A stretch of 64,000 nucleotides of DNA, taken from Dyella nitratireducens. GTDB lineage: Bacteria; Pseudomonadota; Gammaproteobacteria; Xanthomonadales; Rhodanobacteraceae. Positions 42,847 through 52,133 of the stretch are shown here, in pieces. The notes beneath the pieces are model-generated. The model was not told where the DNA came from and searched no databases. It worked only from the letters and a program-made list of their open reading frames with translations. The DNA is taken from NCBI RefSeq assembly GCF_014642835.1, contig NZ_BMJA01000002.1, positions 742,857-806,856 of the forward strand, written 5' to 3'. Each line of letters begins with the position of its first letter. Positions within the stretch are counted from its first letter, which is position 1. The position numbers were made by a program, and so were the translations under genes.

Positions 42847-44208
42847 TCATTGCAATAGATCGGCGAGAGGCGCCTGTTTGGCTGCTGGCAGCGACACATT
42901 TAGCAACTTGGCGATCGTCGGCGCTACGCGCAGATTGCTGATCGTGCCCAGCGTCACACCGTGCCGCACATGCGCTCCCGAAGCAATGAAAAGCGCCTGC
43001 ATGTCTGGTTCGCTGTTGAGGTAGCCATGCGCGCCGCGCGCAGGTTCGATATCCGTGATCAGCGGCCCAGTGGTGCCGTCCGTGAAGGAGTAGCCGGGCT
43101 TGGCGACGAGGTACAAATCAGGCGCCTGATCGGTGGAGCCGGGTACGGGAATGCCCAGCTGATTCGCTTCGCTGCCGGTGTAAACCGCGGCAACGCCCGG
43201 CAGTTTCTCGAAATCGGCCTTGAGCTTCGGTAGCCATGCTGCGCGTTTGGCATTGTCGCGGATGTACAGCGATGCCTCGCCGCCTTCCGGCTGAATCCAC
43301 ACATCGCCGCGATAGCTGCCTTTTTCTCGATGCAGCAAGCCTTGCTGCACCAACGCGACATTCGGATGGATGGCATGCGTGTAATCCGTGAAGCCGTGAT
43401 CGGATGCAATGACGAAGGTGATGCGATCCAGAAGCCCAGCGTTGCGCGCTGCTTCGATCAAGCGTGCGATGCACGTATCCGCATAGGCATAGGCCGCATA
43501 CGCAGCCGGCGAGAGTGCGCCGTATTCGTGTTGCAGCGTATCCGTCTGCAGCAGGTGGAACAGCAGCAGGTTGGGCGTGTGCCGGGTGAGGATGTCGATG
43601 GCGGCGTCCGTCCAGACCTGATCGCGCCACGCCGGTGTGCTGTCATCGCCGAAGGTGGCCACTTGCTCTTTGGTGACGAGGCCTTTTGCGATCAAATCCT
43701 GCGCAATGGGGCTGTCTACATCGGGCGCTTCGGCAAACGCCCACTGCACGTTCTTGGCGGCATAGATCGCCACCCAATCCACCTGGCCGGTACTCATGCC
43801 TTTTTCTGCCAGGGCGTCGTACAGCGTACGCGCATGCACGAGTTGATCCTTCGGTGTCCAAGGCTTCACTTCCGGCACGCCGCCGTCTTGCGGAAACGTG
43901 ATCAGGCCATTGGCCATCACGTGATGTTCGCCGGCATTGACGCCGGTAATCAGCGTGGTGTGGTTGGGCCATGTCACGGAAGGATTGATCGGCTGCATCG
44001 CCTGCGCATACGAGCCGTTCTGCATCAATTTGCGCAGCGTGGGCATCGGCAGCCGGGGGTCTTTCAAGGCGCGTGCGGGAAAGCCGTCAATGGTGATCAG
44101 CACTACGATGGGGCCGTGTGTAGCGGCGGTGCCATCGTTGGGTGATGTCTGAGCGTGAGCGAGTTGGATGGAGGCAAGGGCGAGGACGAAGGCGAGCAGT
44201 TTGCGCAT
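42847..44208 (-). CDS. Secreted nucleotide pyrophosphatase/phosphodiesterase-like protein
   Basis: A 453-residue alkaline-phosphatase-superfamily enzyme with a signal peptide (to about 19, LAHA). The first metal aspartate is in VVLITIDGFPARAL; the nucleophile threonine lies in INPSVTWPNHTTLITGVNAGEHHVMANG, as in NPP enzymes (T.PNH). Second-site residues are VIASDHGFTDYTH, and the final metal histidine is in EPARGAHGYLN. It should hydrolyse nucleotide or lipid phosphodiesters in the periplasm. The order and spacing of the metal motifs look intact. Confidence 0.88.
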   Translation of the reverse strand: MRKLLAFVLALASIQLAHAQTSPNDGTAATHGPIVVLITIDGFPARALKDPRLPMPTLRKLMQNGSYAQAMQPINPSVTWPNHTTLITGVNAGEHHVMANGLITFPQDGGVPEVKPWTPKDQLVHARTLYDALAEKGMSTGQVDWVAIYAAKNVQWAFAEAPDVDSPIAQDLIAKGLVTKEQVATFGDDSTPAWRDQVWTDAAIDILTRHTPNLLLFHLLQTDTLQHEYGALSPAAYAAYAYADTCIARLIEAARNAGLLDRITFVIASDHGFTDYTHAIHPNVALVQQGLLHREKGSYRGDVWIQPEGGEASLYIRDNAKRAAWLPKLKADFEKLPGVAAVYTGSEANQLGIPVPGSTDQAPDLYLVAKPGYSFTDGTTGPLITDIEPARGAHGYLNSEPDMQALFIASGAHVRHGVTLGTISNLRVAPTIAKLLNVSLPAAKQAPLADLLQ

Positions 44209-44331
44209 GGATCACCGGAAGCGGAGCAGACCGGTCCGATTCTAGCGGACGAATTTTGCAGAACCTGCAAAGCCCCAGCTTTTTGATTTCCAAAGCGTCA
44301 CTCGCCGCGACAAAAGTCAGTCTTGCCTCGG

Positions 44332-44359
44332 CGTCATTCCGGCCTTCGCCGGAATGACG
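44332..44359. repeat. Minimal family A palindrome
   Basis: CGTCATTCCGGCCTTCGCCGG followed by AATGACG: two arms fused back-to-back into a 28-base perfect palindrome-like hairpin, between two leftward genes. Just downstream, near 44402-44425, a drifted family B end (GCCGCCCAACCTAT) lies ten bases beyond the CPBP stop. Confidence 0.75.
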
Positions 44360-44429
44360 ACTCGCTCTGAAACAGTATCAACGTGAACGTCAGTTCTTGG
44401 CGGAAGGTTTTGCCGCCCAACCTATGTGA

Positions 44430-45269
44430 CTAAGATTTCGCACCTGTCTCTATGCTCACCACCGCATCCGATGGCCTGCGATAACAATGCGCAGTCAGCG
44501 CCAACACCGCCGCGACGACCAAGATGATCAGTGCGGCGCCGATAAAACCGCGCTCATCATGCCGCGACGTGCGGTCCACCATGCTGTAGAGGTTGAACGT
44601 CATATTGCTCGCGGTATGAAAGAGCAACGCCACCAGGATGCTTTGCCGATTGCTGGCATAACCCCATACGATCACGACGCGCAGCGCAACGGTAAAGATC
44701 ACAAAGGCCCAGAACGGCATGAACGATTGCGTCAGGCCGGTGATGAAAAACAGCGGGATGTGCCAGCAGCCCCAGATCACGCCAAGCCATGCCGCTGCGT
44801 GAAGCAGGCGATGCCGCTGTTGCAGGCGGTCGATGGCGTAAGCCCAGCCGAATTCCTCGTTGACGGAACCACCGATCAGGAACAGTTCCACATAAAGCAA
44901 GGGCAAATGGCTCGCTGTCACCAATGCCGCGAATGGTGGACCGCCATGACTGGCCAGCCACCACATCGAAAGGCCGCCCGCGACCGGCACCAGCAACATG
45001 GCCGCGAGAAAGTGGACGAACCCCATGCGATAGCGTAGCGCTCGGCCAGCGAACTCGCGCACTGCCGGCCAACCGCCATCGCGATAGACCGCCACAAAAG
45101 CGCCGACAAAAGGCCCGAAGGAGCCGGCAAACAGACATGCCAGCTGCGCAGCAGGCGAAAGCGTCAAGACACCATGGCTCGCCAGTACCGGAAAAAGCCA
45201 GGCGATCCACGCTATGCCGAAGGCGAGCCCAAAATAAAACCACACAGGTGTACGAAAAGACGGATGCAT
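44430..45269 (-). CDS. CPBP-family intramembrane metalloprotease
   Basis: A 279-residue membrane protein with about eight helices. The start at 45269 is preferred because upstream codons form a basic non-membrane stretch. The CPBP/Abi motifs are GSVNEEFGWAYAIDRLQ (paired glutamates) and WGCWHIPLFFITG (histidine motif). A third histidine lies in LLFHTASNMTFNLY. These are the proposed catalytic metal site of the family. Bacterial members act in bacteriocin self-immunity or protein processing; the role here is unknown. It is 22 bases downstream of the next leftward gene, probably co-transcribed. Confidence 0.88.
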   Translation of the reverse strand: MHPSFRTPVWFYFGLAFGIAWIAWLFPVLASHGVLTLSPAAQLACLFAGSFGPFVGAFVAVYRDGGWPAVREFAGRALRYRMGFVHFLAAMLLVPVAGGLSMWWLASHGGPPFAALVTASHLPLLYVELFLIGGSVNEEFGWAYAIDRLQQRHRLLHAAAWLGVIWGCWHIPLFFITGLTQSFMPFWAFVIFTVALRVVIVWGYASNRQSILVALLFHTASNMTFNLYSMVDRTSRHDERGFIGAALIILVVAAVLALTAHCYRRPSDAVVSIETGAKS

Positions 45270-45291
45270 CGATATGCCCTCTTTGCGTCGC

Positions 45292-46641
45292 TCAGGGTTG
45301 TGGCGGCGATACGGTAATGGTGTCCCTGTGCAGTACTTTGTCCCCACCTACGATGAAGCTAATTTGATAGCTGCCCGGGCGCAGATACAACGTGCCGGAT
45401 GGCACCCCCTGCGTACTGCTGTATGCCTCCACGCCTGAAATGGAAATCGTCATCGGCGTCACATCCAGCAGCATGCGGTCGGCGGGAATCGCGTCCGGCC
45501 CTTCGTTGCTGTAACGCGCTTCGACCAGGCAGGCGTAATGGTCGTGACAACCATCGCCGCTCACTAGATGTGGCTGACGCAGTCCCCATAGAGTCAGCCA
45601 TGTCGGCCGTCCGCGTTCCAGCTTTTCGGGCGGAAAGAACACGGTGACGTCATACGTGGAGCGCAGCGACCATGGCTTGTCTTGCGCATCGACGAAGACG
45701 ATGGGCACGTCCGGGTGCACTTGCTTCATCACCGCCGTGTAATACGGATGATTGTTTTGACTTGAAGGATGCGGATACATCGCGGTCTGATCGATGGCAA
45801 GCATCGAAGCGCCGGTAAGCTTGTACAAATGCTCGGCCATCGATTGGCCGCCGAGGTAGCCGCCCGATTTCACGATATGTTCGTAGCCGGCATTGATCAC
45901 CAGCCGTGCATGGGGATCCTGCTTGAATACGCTGTCGTAGAGATGGCGTGCTTGCTCAGCTTCGCGCTGGTCGGCGCTGGTGACGTTCGACGTCGCTTCG
46001 TATGCAATGACTTTGTAGCCGAGCTTGAGCGCCGTGCGCACCATTTCCGCGTACACCGGTTCCTCGGTATAGAAACCGCTGTCATCGATGGGATAACCAC
46101 GTGTTTGCAGCTGGGTATCTTTTTGCGACAGCGTTTCGGCAGCGAAGTAGCGAAAGCCTTCTTGATAAAGACGGCTCAGCAGGGCCACGGTAAGGCTGCG
46201 CGTCATTCCGACATTGTGGGCTTCGTTGAGCAGTACGATCTGGTCATTTTTGGCCAGATCGGGAATCGCATCCAGCGCCGGGCGTGCGGCATAGCCGCTT
46301 TCGAGCGGGGAAGGCTTGTCGTCGGGCTGTGCCGGTTGCGCGATGGAAAAACTTTGCGTCGCCAGTGGATAGTCGCCGAGAAAACTCAGGTACCAGCCGA
46401 TGTACTGTCCGAAGATCATGCGGAAGGCGGGTGAATCATCGCTTGCATAAGCCTGGCGCATCGTCATGTATTGGGCCAGCAAGCCTTTCTGGTGACTGGC
46501 CTCGTCCATGATCTTGTCCGCCTTCGCTTCGGCAGCGGCCTGCTGTACCTGCCACTGGGCAGCCGATTGCGCATGCACGGCCGATGCTGCGCAGGCAAGC
46601 CACACTACGTACCCCCACATGGTGTTGCGGCGAGACGTCAT
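45292..46641 (-). CDS. Secreted protein with ChaN/erythromycin-esterase-like core
   Basis: A 449-residue exported protein. The ATG at 46641 sits right after GGAGAGGG and opens a signal peptide (to about 25, SAVHA). The central part reads IVLLNEAHNVGMTRSLTVALLSRLYQEGFRYFAAETL, then a Y..MVRTALKLGYKVIAYE strand and VINAGYEHIVKSGG. This E-A-H then E layout is like the EreA/ChaN (TIKI-like) superfamily, in which the acidic and histidine residues are catalytic. I am not certain of the family. A C-terminal beta-rich region (from about 400, LYLRPGSYQISFIVGGDKVLHRDTI) looks like a carboxypeptidase-regulatory-type sandwich. Upstream of the CPBP gene by 22 bases. Confidence 0.6.
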   Translation of the reverse strand: MTSRRNTMWGYVVWLACAASAVHAQSAAQWQVQQAAAEAKADKIMDEASHQKGLLAQYMTMRQAYASDDSPAFRMIFGQYIGWYLSFLGDYPLATQSFSIAQPAQPDDKPSPLESGYAARPALDAIPDLAKNDQIVLLNEAHNVGMTRSLTVALLSRLYQEGFRYFAAETLSQKDTQLQTRGYPIDDSGFYTEEPVYAEMVRTALKLGYKVIAYEATSNVTSADQREAEQARHLYDSVFKQDPHARLVINAGYEHIVKSGGYLGGQSMAEHLYKLTGASMLAIDQTAMYPHPSSQNNHPYYTAVMKQVHPDVPIVFVDAQDKPWSLRSTYDVTVFFPPEKLERGRPTWLTLWGLRQPHLVSGDGCHDHYACLVEARYSNEGPDAIPADRMLLDVTPMTISISGVEAYSSTQGVPSGTLYLRPGSYQISFIVGGDKVLHRDTITVSPPQP

Positions 46642-48114
<1,473 letters not shown>

Positions 48115-48125
48115 GGGCTGCCATC

Positions 48126-48956
48126 ATGGAACGCATCGAGCGTCGCGCTTGTTTCGGCGGCTGGCAGGAAGTCCATCGCCATCGTTCAAAAGCGGTGGAT
48201 GGCGAGATGCGTTTCGCCATCTATCTTCCGCCACAGGCCGCACAAGGCAACGTGCCGGTACTGTACTGGCTGTCCGGCCTTACCTGCACCGAGCAGAACT
48301 TCATCACCAAGGCCGGTGCGCAACGTTATGCTGCGGAACACGGCCTTGCCATCGTGGCGTGCGACACCAGCCCGCGTGGTGAGCAGGTGGCGGACCACGA
48401 TGCGTATGATCTGGGGCAGGGTGCCGGTTTCTACGTCAATGCAACGGTGGCGCCTTGGTCGCAGCACTACCGCATGTACGACTACGTCGCGCACGAATTG
48501 CCTGCACTTATCGAGCAGCATTTCCCGGTGACAAAAAAGCGTGCCATCAGCGGGCACTCCATGGGCGGTCATGGCGCATTGACGATTGCGTTGAAGAATC
48601 CAGGACGTTACAGCAGCGTGTCGGCGTTCTCGCCCATCGTGGCGCCGTCACGCGTGCCTTGGGGTGAAAAGGCTTTTGCGGCCTACCTCGGCAGCGATCG
48701 CGAAACCTGGCGCGCTTACGACGCTGCCGAGCTGGTGAAGACGGCCAACGAAAAGCTCCCGCTGCTGATCGACCAGGGCGATGCGGATGAATTTCTGCAT
48801 ACGCAGTTGCAACCCGGACTGCTGCAGGAAGCGGCCAAGGCCGCGGGGCATCCGTGCGAACTGCGGATGCGGGTTGGGTATGACCACAGCTATTACTTCA
48901 TTGCGAGCTTTATCGGGGAGCATGTGGCGTATCACGCGGCGGCGATGCACCCATAG
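48126..48956 (+). CDS. fghA: S-formylglutathione hydrolase
   Basis: A 276-residue alpha/beta hydrolase of the esterase D type that splits S-formylglutathione to formate and glutathione. It shows the family opening ([26 protein letters not shown]), a [26 protein letters not shown] segment, the nucleophile elbow [12 protein letters not shown], and the acid/histidine pair in [11 protein letters not shown] and [18 protein letters not shown]. Complete and typical in length. Together with frmA it forms a two-gene formaldehyde detoxification operon; no FrmR-type regulator is present. Confidence 0.95.
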   Translation: MERIERRACFGGWQEVHRHRSKAVDGEMRFAIYLPPQAAQGNVPVLYWLSGLTCTEQNFITKAGAQRYAAEHGLAIVACDTSPRGEQVADHDAYDLGQGAGFYVNATVAPWSQHYRMYDYVAHELPALIEQHFPVTKKRAISGHSMGGHGALTIALKNPGRYSSVSAFSPIVAPSRVPWGEKAFAAYLGSDRETWRAYDAAELVKTANEKLPLLIDQGDADEFLHTQLQPGLLQEAAKAAGHPCELRMRVGYDHSYYFIASFIGEHVAYHAAAMHP

Positions 48957-49144
48957 CAACACGTAGTATTTGATTGTTGTCGTCACTACATGGCAGTTTC
49001 GGAGCGAATCGTCATTTCGGCCTTTGCCCATTGCCGTCCGGGGAAGATTTTCTGAAGCTCAGAAAACTGCCGTTCTATAAGCACTTTTTGCAAAGGAACG
49101 CAGCGAGGGACTTGTTCTCACCGTGGTCTTCAATCTTGCCTTAT

Positions 49145-49275
49145 CGTCATTCCGGCGAAGGCCGGACGGAGCGCGAAGCGCGGAGAACGTCCGAAGGACG
49201 GCCCCGAAGGGGTGAGCGAAGCGAATCATCCATCGCCAGTACGAAGCATGGATTCCGGCCTTCGCCGGAATGACG
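49145..49275. repeat. Family A repeat, variant interior
   Basis: Arms at both ends as in the other copies, but the interior contains GCGCGAAGCGCGG, a GGACGGCCCCGAAGG stretch and the CCATCGCCAGTACGAAGCATGG block seen (inverted) in the short copy at 61063-61132. It is a chimeric or ancestral form. Confidence 0.75.
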
Positions 49276-49372
49276 GTGAGGTATTGCGAAACTTCCCCGG
49301 ACAGCAGTGGGCCTTTGCCGGAATGACGTCGAGGCAAGACTGGCTTTTTCGTGGCAACGGCGCTTCAGCTTT

Positions 49373-49446
49373 GTAGGTTGGGGTGCAAACCCCAACATTT
49401 TTATGTTGACCCGGATGGCGATGTTGGGGTTCGCACCCCAACCTAC
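49373..49446. repeat. Family B repeat
   Basis: GTAGGTTGGGGTGCAAAC ... TCGCACCCCAACCTAC, 74 bases, well conserved; unlike most other copies, not next to a stop codon. Confidence 0.88.
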
Positions 49447-49688
49447 GGGACTGCGCGAAGACCAAGCTTCTTCCTCACCCCAACCCTCGCCCGAGAGGCG
49501 AGGAGTTCAGTGCATCTACACAAAATCTTCACACTACAAGCCGCTATTCCATGACCTGCAAGCCACTCGCCCAAGCCTTCACCGATGTAAGCTAGACGCG
49601 CGACCCCATGGGGAAGAAAGCAGTGTTCTGGGGTCGCGTCGGTTCGAGCGTTCCTGCTGGATCACCGCCCACTGCCTGTACTGTTCCC

Positions 49689-51092
49689 ATGAACATAAAC
49701 GACTTGATCGTCCTGCCAACGAGCCAGTCCGACGCTGTTCTTCTTAAACGCCTGACTGTCGTGCAAAACATCTGCCTGGCCCTGGCAGGCTTGATTGCGT
49801 TTTTCATCCTGCTTGCATGGATCTTCAAGGATCTGCGCCCGGGCTATCCGCATGGCTGGGATCTGATGAAGTTCGATACCGCCGCAGGCATGCTGTTGTG
49901 CGCGGTGAGCTTGGCACTTCTATCCGCCAAGCCGGCGCCATGGCACTTGGGGTCCGGACGCGCGACAGCGCTACTGGTGCTGTTGTTGGCCGTGGTGCCG
50001 CTATGCGAGCACATCGGTGGGCACTTCACCGGTTTCGACACCCTGGTCGTGGCCGATCCATCCAAAAGCGAACCGGGGGTGATGTCGGCGCAAACGGCGC
50101 TCTATCTGCTGTTGTTCGCGTCGAGCCTGCTGCTTGCCACGGTGCCGCGTCCGGCATGCGGCATCGCCGTTGCCGTATTGACCGTACTGCTCAGTTTGCA
50201 CGCATTGATCATTTTCTCCGGTTACTGCTTCAACGCGGTGCAACTGTTCGGCGAGAGCATGTCCACGCGCACCTCGCCGCACACTTTGGCGTGCATGCTG
50301 CTGCTGGCGGTCGCACTGATCGGCTGGCGCATGCAGCATGGGTATTTCTTCGTGCTGGCAGGCCCAGGGCTCGGCAGCCGGTTGGCTCGGCGGGTGATGC
50401 CCTTCGCTCTATTGCTGCCCTTTGTGCTCATGCTTGGCGGCACCGCCATGGCAAGCGCAGGCTGGCTTTCACCGCCGGTGGCCGTGGGCCTGACGATCGC
50501 GGTGATGGCGGCAGCCCTGGCTGCGCTGGTCTCGTTGATGGGGCGACGCATCAACAAGCTGGAGAAGGAATTGCGCGAACTGTCGTTGACCGACGAGCTG
50601 ACCGGCGCGCTCAATTACCGTGGTTTCGAGCTGCTCGGCGAGCAAACGTTTCGCGAGGCGCAGCGTAGCCACGCCGTGGTGACCTTGCTGGTGTTTCATA
50701 TCGAGGGCGTCAAGGATATCGGCGAAACCTATGGACACGAAGCCAGTTCGCATTTGATGCAGGATATGGCACGCATGCTGCGCGAAAGCTTCGAACTTGC
50801 GGACATCATTGCGCGTACTGCCAGCGACGAATTCGCCGTGATCACCAAGGACGAGAATACCGGCGGCGTGATTGCCCTGATGCGCATGGGTGAAGCGATG
50901 GAGGCGCTGAATGCCGCAGGCGGCTCGTACAAAGCGCATTTCAGCGTCGGCGAGGCGACCAGCAACCCGGATGCCGGCGAGTCGTTTCGCGATCTAATTG
51001 AAAAAGCCGGACTCATGCGGCGCGAACGTCAGCGCGCCGTGCTTGTTGAACCGGAGCAGGCCGCGCCGCGAGCCTCCCATAGTGTGCGATAA
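49689..51092 (+). CDS. Membrane protein with degenerate GGDEF domain
   Basis: A 467-residue protein. About eight membrane helices fill residues 25-295 (MASE-like sensory region, with helices such as NICLALAGLIAFFILLAWIF and TALYLLLFASSLLLA). A GGDEF domain follows (about 305-450), opening LSLTDELTGALNYRGFELL. The signature loop is A378-S379-D380-E381-F382 in place of GGDEF, and the metal/guanine segment, normally DxDxFKxxND, reads HIEGVKDIGET: the first aspartate is His and the Asn is lost. Both changes predict loss of diguanylate cyclase activity, leaving a possible c-di-GMP or GTP sensor role. The start at 49689 avoids a basic upstream stretch. Confidence 0.85.
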   Translation: MNINDLIVLPTSQSDAVLLKRLTVVQNICLALAGLIAFFILLAWIFKDLRPGYPHGWDLMKFDTAAGMLLCAVSLALLSAKPAPWHLGSGRATALLVLLLAVVPLCEHIGGHFTGFDTLVVADPSKSEPGVMSAQTALYLLLFASSLLLATVPRPACGIAVAVLTVLLSLHALIIFSGYCFNAVQLFGESMSTRTSPHTLACMLLLAVALIGWRMQHGYFFVLAGPGLGSRLARRVMPFALLLPFVLMLGGTAMASAGWLSPPVAVGLTIAVMAAALAALVSLMGRRINKLEKELRELSLTDELTGALNYRGFELLGEQTFREAQRSHAVVTLLVFHIEGVKDIGETYGHEASSHLMQDMARMLRESFELADIIARTASDEFAVITKDENTGGVIALMRMGEAMEALNAAGGSYKAHFSVGEATSNPDAGESFRDLIEKAGLMRRERQRAVLVEPEQAAPRASHSVR

Positions 51093-51182
51093 CCACTTCA
51101 TGATGTTTTGTCGTGGACCGAAACAGCCAATGCATGCGTGCATTACACTCCGGTCCTCGCTAACCAGGATCGAGGGAAGGTC

Positions 51183-51593
51183 ATGACGTTCGAAGGCGGA
51201 TGCTATTACGGCGCGGTGCGCTACACGGCCGAAGGCGAGCCGGTACTGAAAGGGGAATGCTACTGCCGCGAATGCCAATACATCAGCGGCGGTGCTCCGC
51301 AGTTGTTTCTCGTATTGCCGCTCGATGCATTCCGCTACACCAAAGGAACGGTCAAGACTTATACGCGCCGTGATCTGGAACAACCCGTCACGCGTGAGTT
51401 CTGCCCCGAATGCGGCACGCATCTGGTCACGCGGCGTCCGGACATGCCCGTGGTCATCATGAAGATCGGCACGCTCGACGATCCACGCCAATTCGGTGCG
51501 CCGCAAGTGGCCATCTTCACTTGCGACAAACAGCCTTTTCATCAGATTGCGAGTGGCATGCCGGCATTCGAGAAGATGCCGGTACATCCCTAG
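51183..51593 (+). CDS. GFA-family (CENP-V/glutathione-dependent formaldehyde-activating-like) zinc protein
   Basis: A 136-residue protein of the GFA fold. Zinc-binding motifs: GGCYYGAVRYTAEG near the start, ECYCRECQYISGG, and EFCPECGTHLVTRRP. The family was named for an enzyme that condenses formaldehyde with glutathione, but many members have other or unknown roles. The presence of frmA-fghA 2 kb away is suggestive only; the genes are not in one operon. Confidence 0.88.
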   Translation: MTFEGGCYYGAVRYTAEGEPVLKGECYCRECQYISGGAPQLFLVLPLDAFRYTKGTVKTYTRRDLEQPVTREFCPECGTHLVTRRPDMPVVIMKIGTLDDPRQFGAPQVAIFTCDKQPFHQIASGMPAFEKMPVHP

Positions 51594-51835
51594 AAATCAG
51601 CGGCGATGCTGCCAAGACACGTGCGCGTGTGTTTGATCGATCAGCTTGGCTGGGACACGGAAGATATGGGTGCTATCGAGGCCGCCCGTGCCATCGCGTG
51701 CTGTGGTGCATTCCTGGCTTGCTGCATAGCGAATGGACGCATGCGTTCAAGGTGTTGCATTGAGTCGGGGGCGTCATTCGTAATGATTGGGGTAGGGTGA
51801 AGCGAATCTCGCGATAATGCTTACCATGACCTGAT

Positions 51836-51955
51836 CGTCATTCCGGCGAAAGCCGGAATCCAGTTTAAATAGGCGTCCGAAGGACACAACACGTTTGATG
51901 CTGAGTGCTGCGCACGACGTATTCAAACTGGATTCCGGCTTTCGCCGGAATGACG
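51836..51955. repeat. Family A repeat, long form
   Basis: 120 bases. Interior nearly the same as at 1258-1377 (GCGTCCGAAGGACACAACA ... GAGTGCTGCGCACGAC), same orientation. Small differences are scattered, with both arms kept complementary. Confidence 0.85.
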
Positions 51956-52003
51956 GTGAGGCAAAATCGAACATCATCGCAAGATTGACCAACCCCATCC
52001 CGA

Positions 52004-52027
52004 CCTTCCCCTTCAAGCAGGGGAAGG
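52004..52027. repeat. Short C-rich hairpin, family C
   Basis: CCTTCCCCT / AGGGGAAGG with a six-base loop, set in CCATCCCGA ... GTGCAAACC. Similar C-rich stems occur at the window end (63945-63968). Confidence 0.5.
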
Positions 52028-52133
52028 TGCAAACCCCATAGCCCACCCATCACCCATGGGCCAAAGGTCAACTTACCCCCACCCGCCACACTCGCTACCA
52101 TGCCCTGATCCCCATCGGCGAGGTCACGACGCG

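Larger units (their letters stand above)
48957..49688. other. 732-base intergenic region made largely of repeats
   Basis: Contains a family A element (49145-49275), a further single arm near 49309-49327, a family B element (49373-49446), and a CTCGCC-CGAGA-GGCGAG hairpin near 49485-49501 in a CACCCCAACCCTCGCCC context. I see no gene. A cluster of three repeat types in one gap suggests a tolerated insertion site. Confidence 0.6.
51594..52133. other. 540-base intergenic region with repeats
   Basis: Holds a family A element (51836-51955) and a 9-bp hairpin at 52004-52027. An open frame of 64 codons beginning at 51606 has cysteine-rich, GC-biased content without a ribosome-binding site and is not accepted. 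The last 80 bases must carry the acylase promoter. Confidence 0.5.

Noticed and set aside
51606..51800. 64-codon frame after the GFA gene
   Set aside because: No ribosome-binding site, cysteine-rich composition typical of a random GC-rich frame, no family resemblance.
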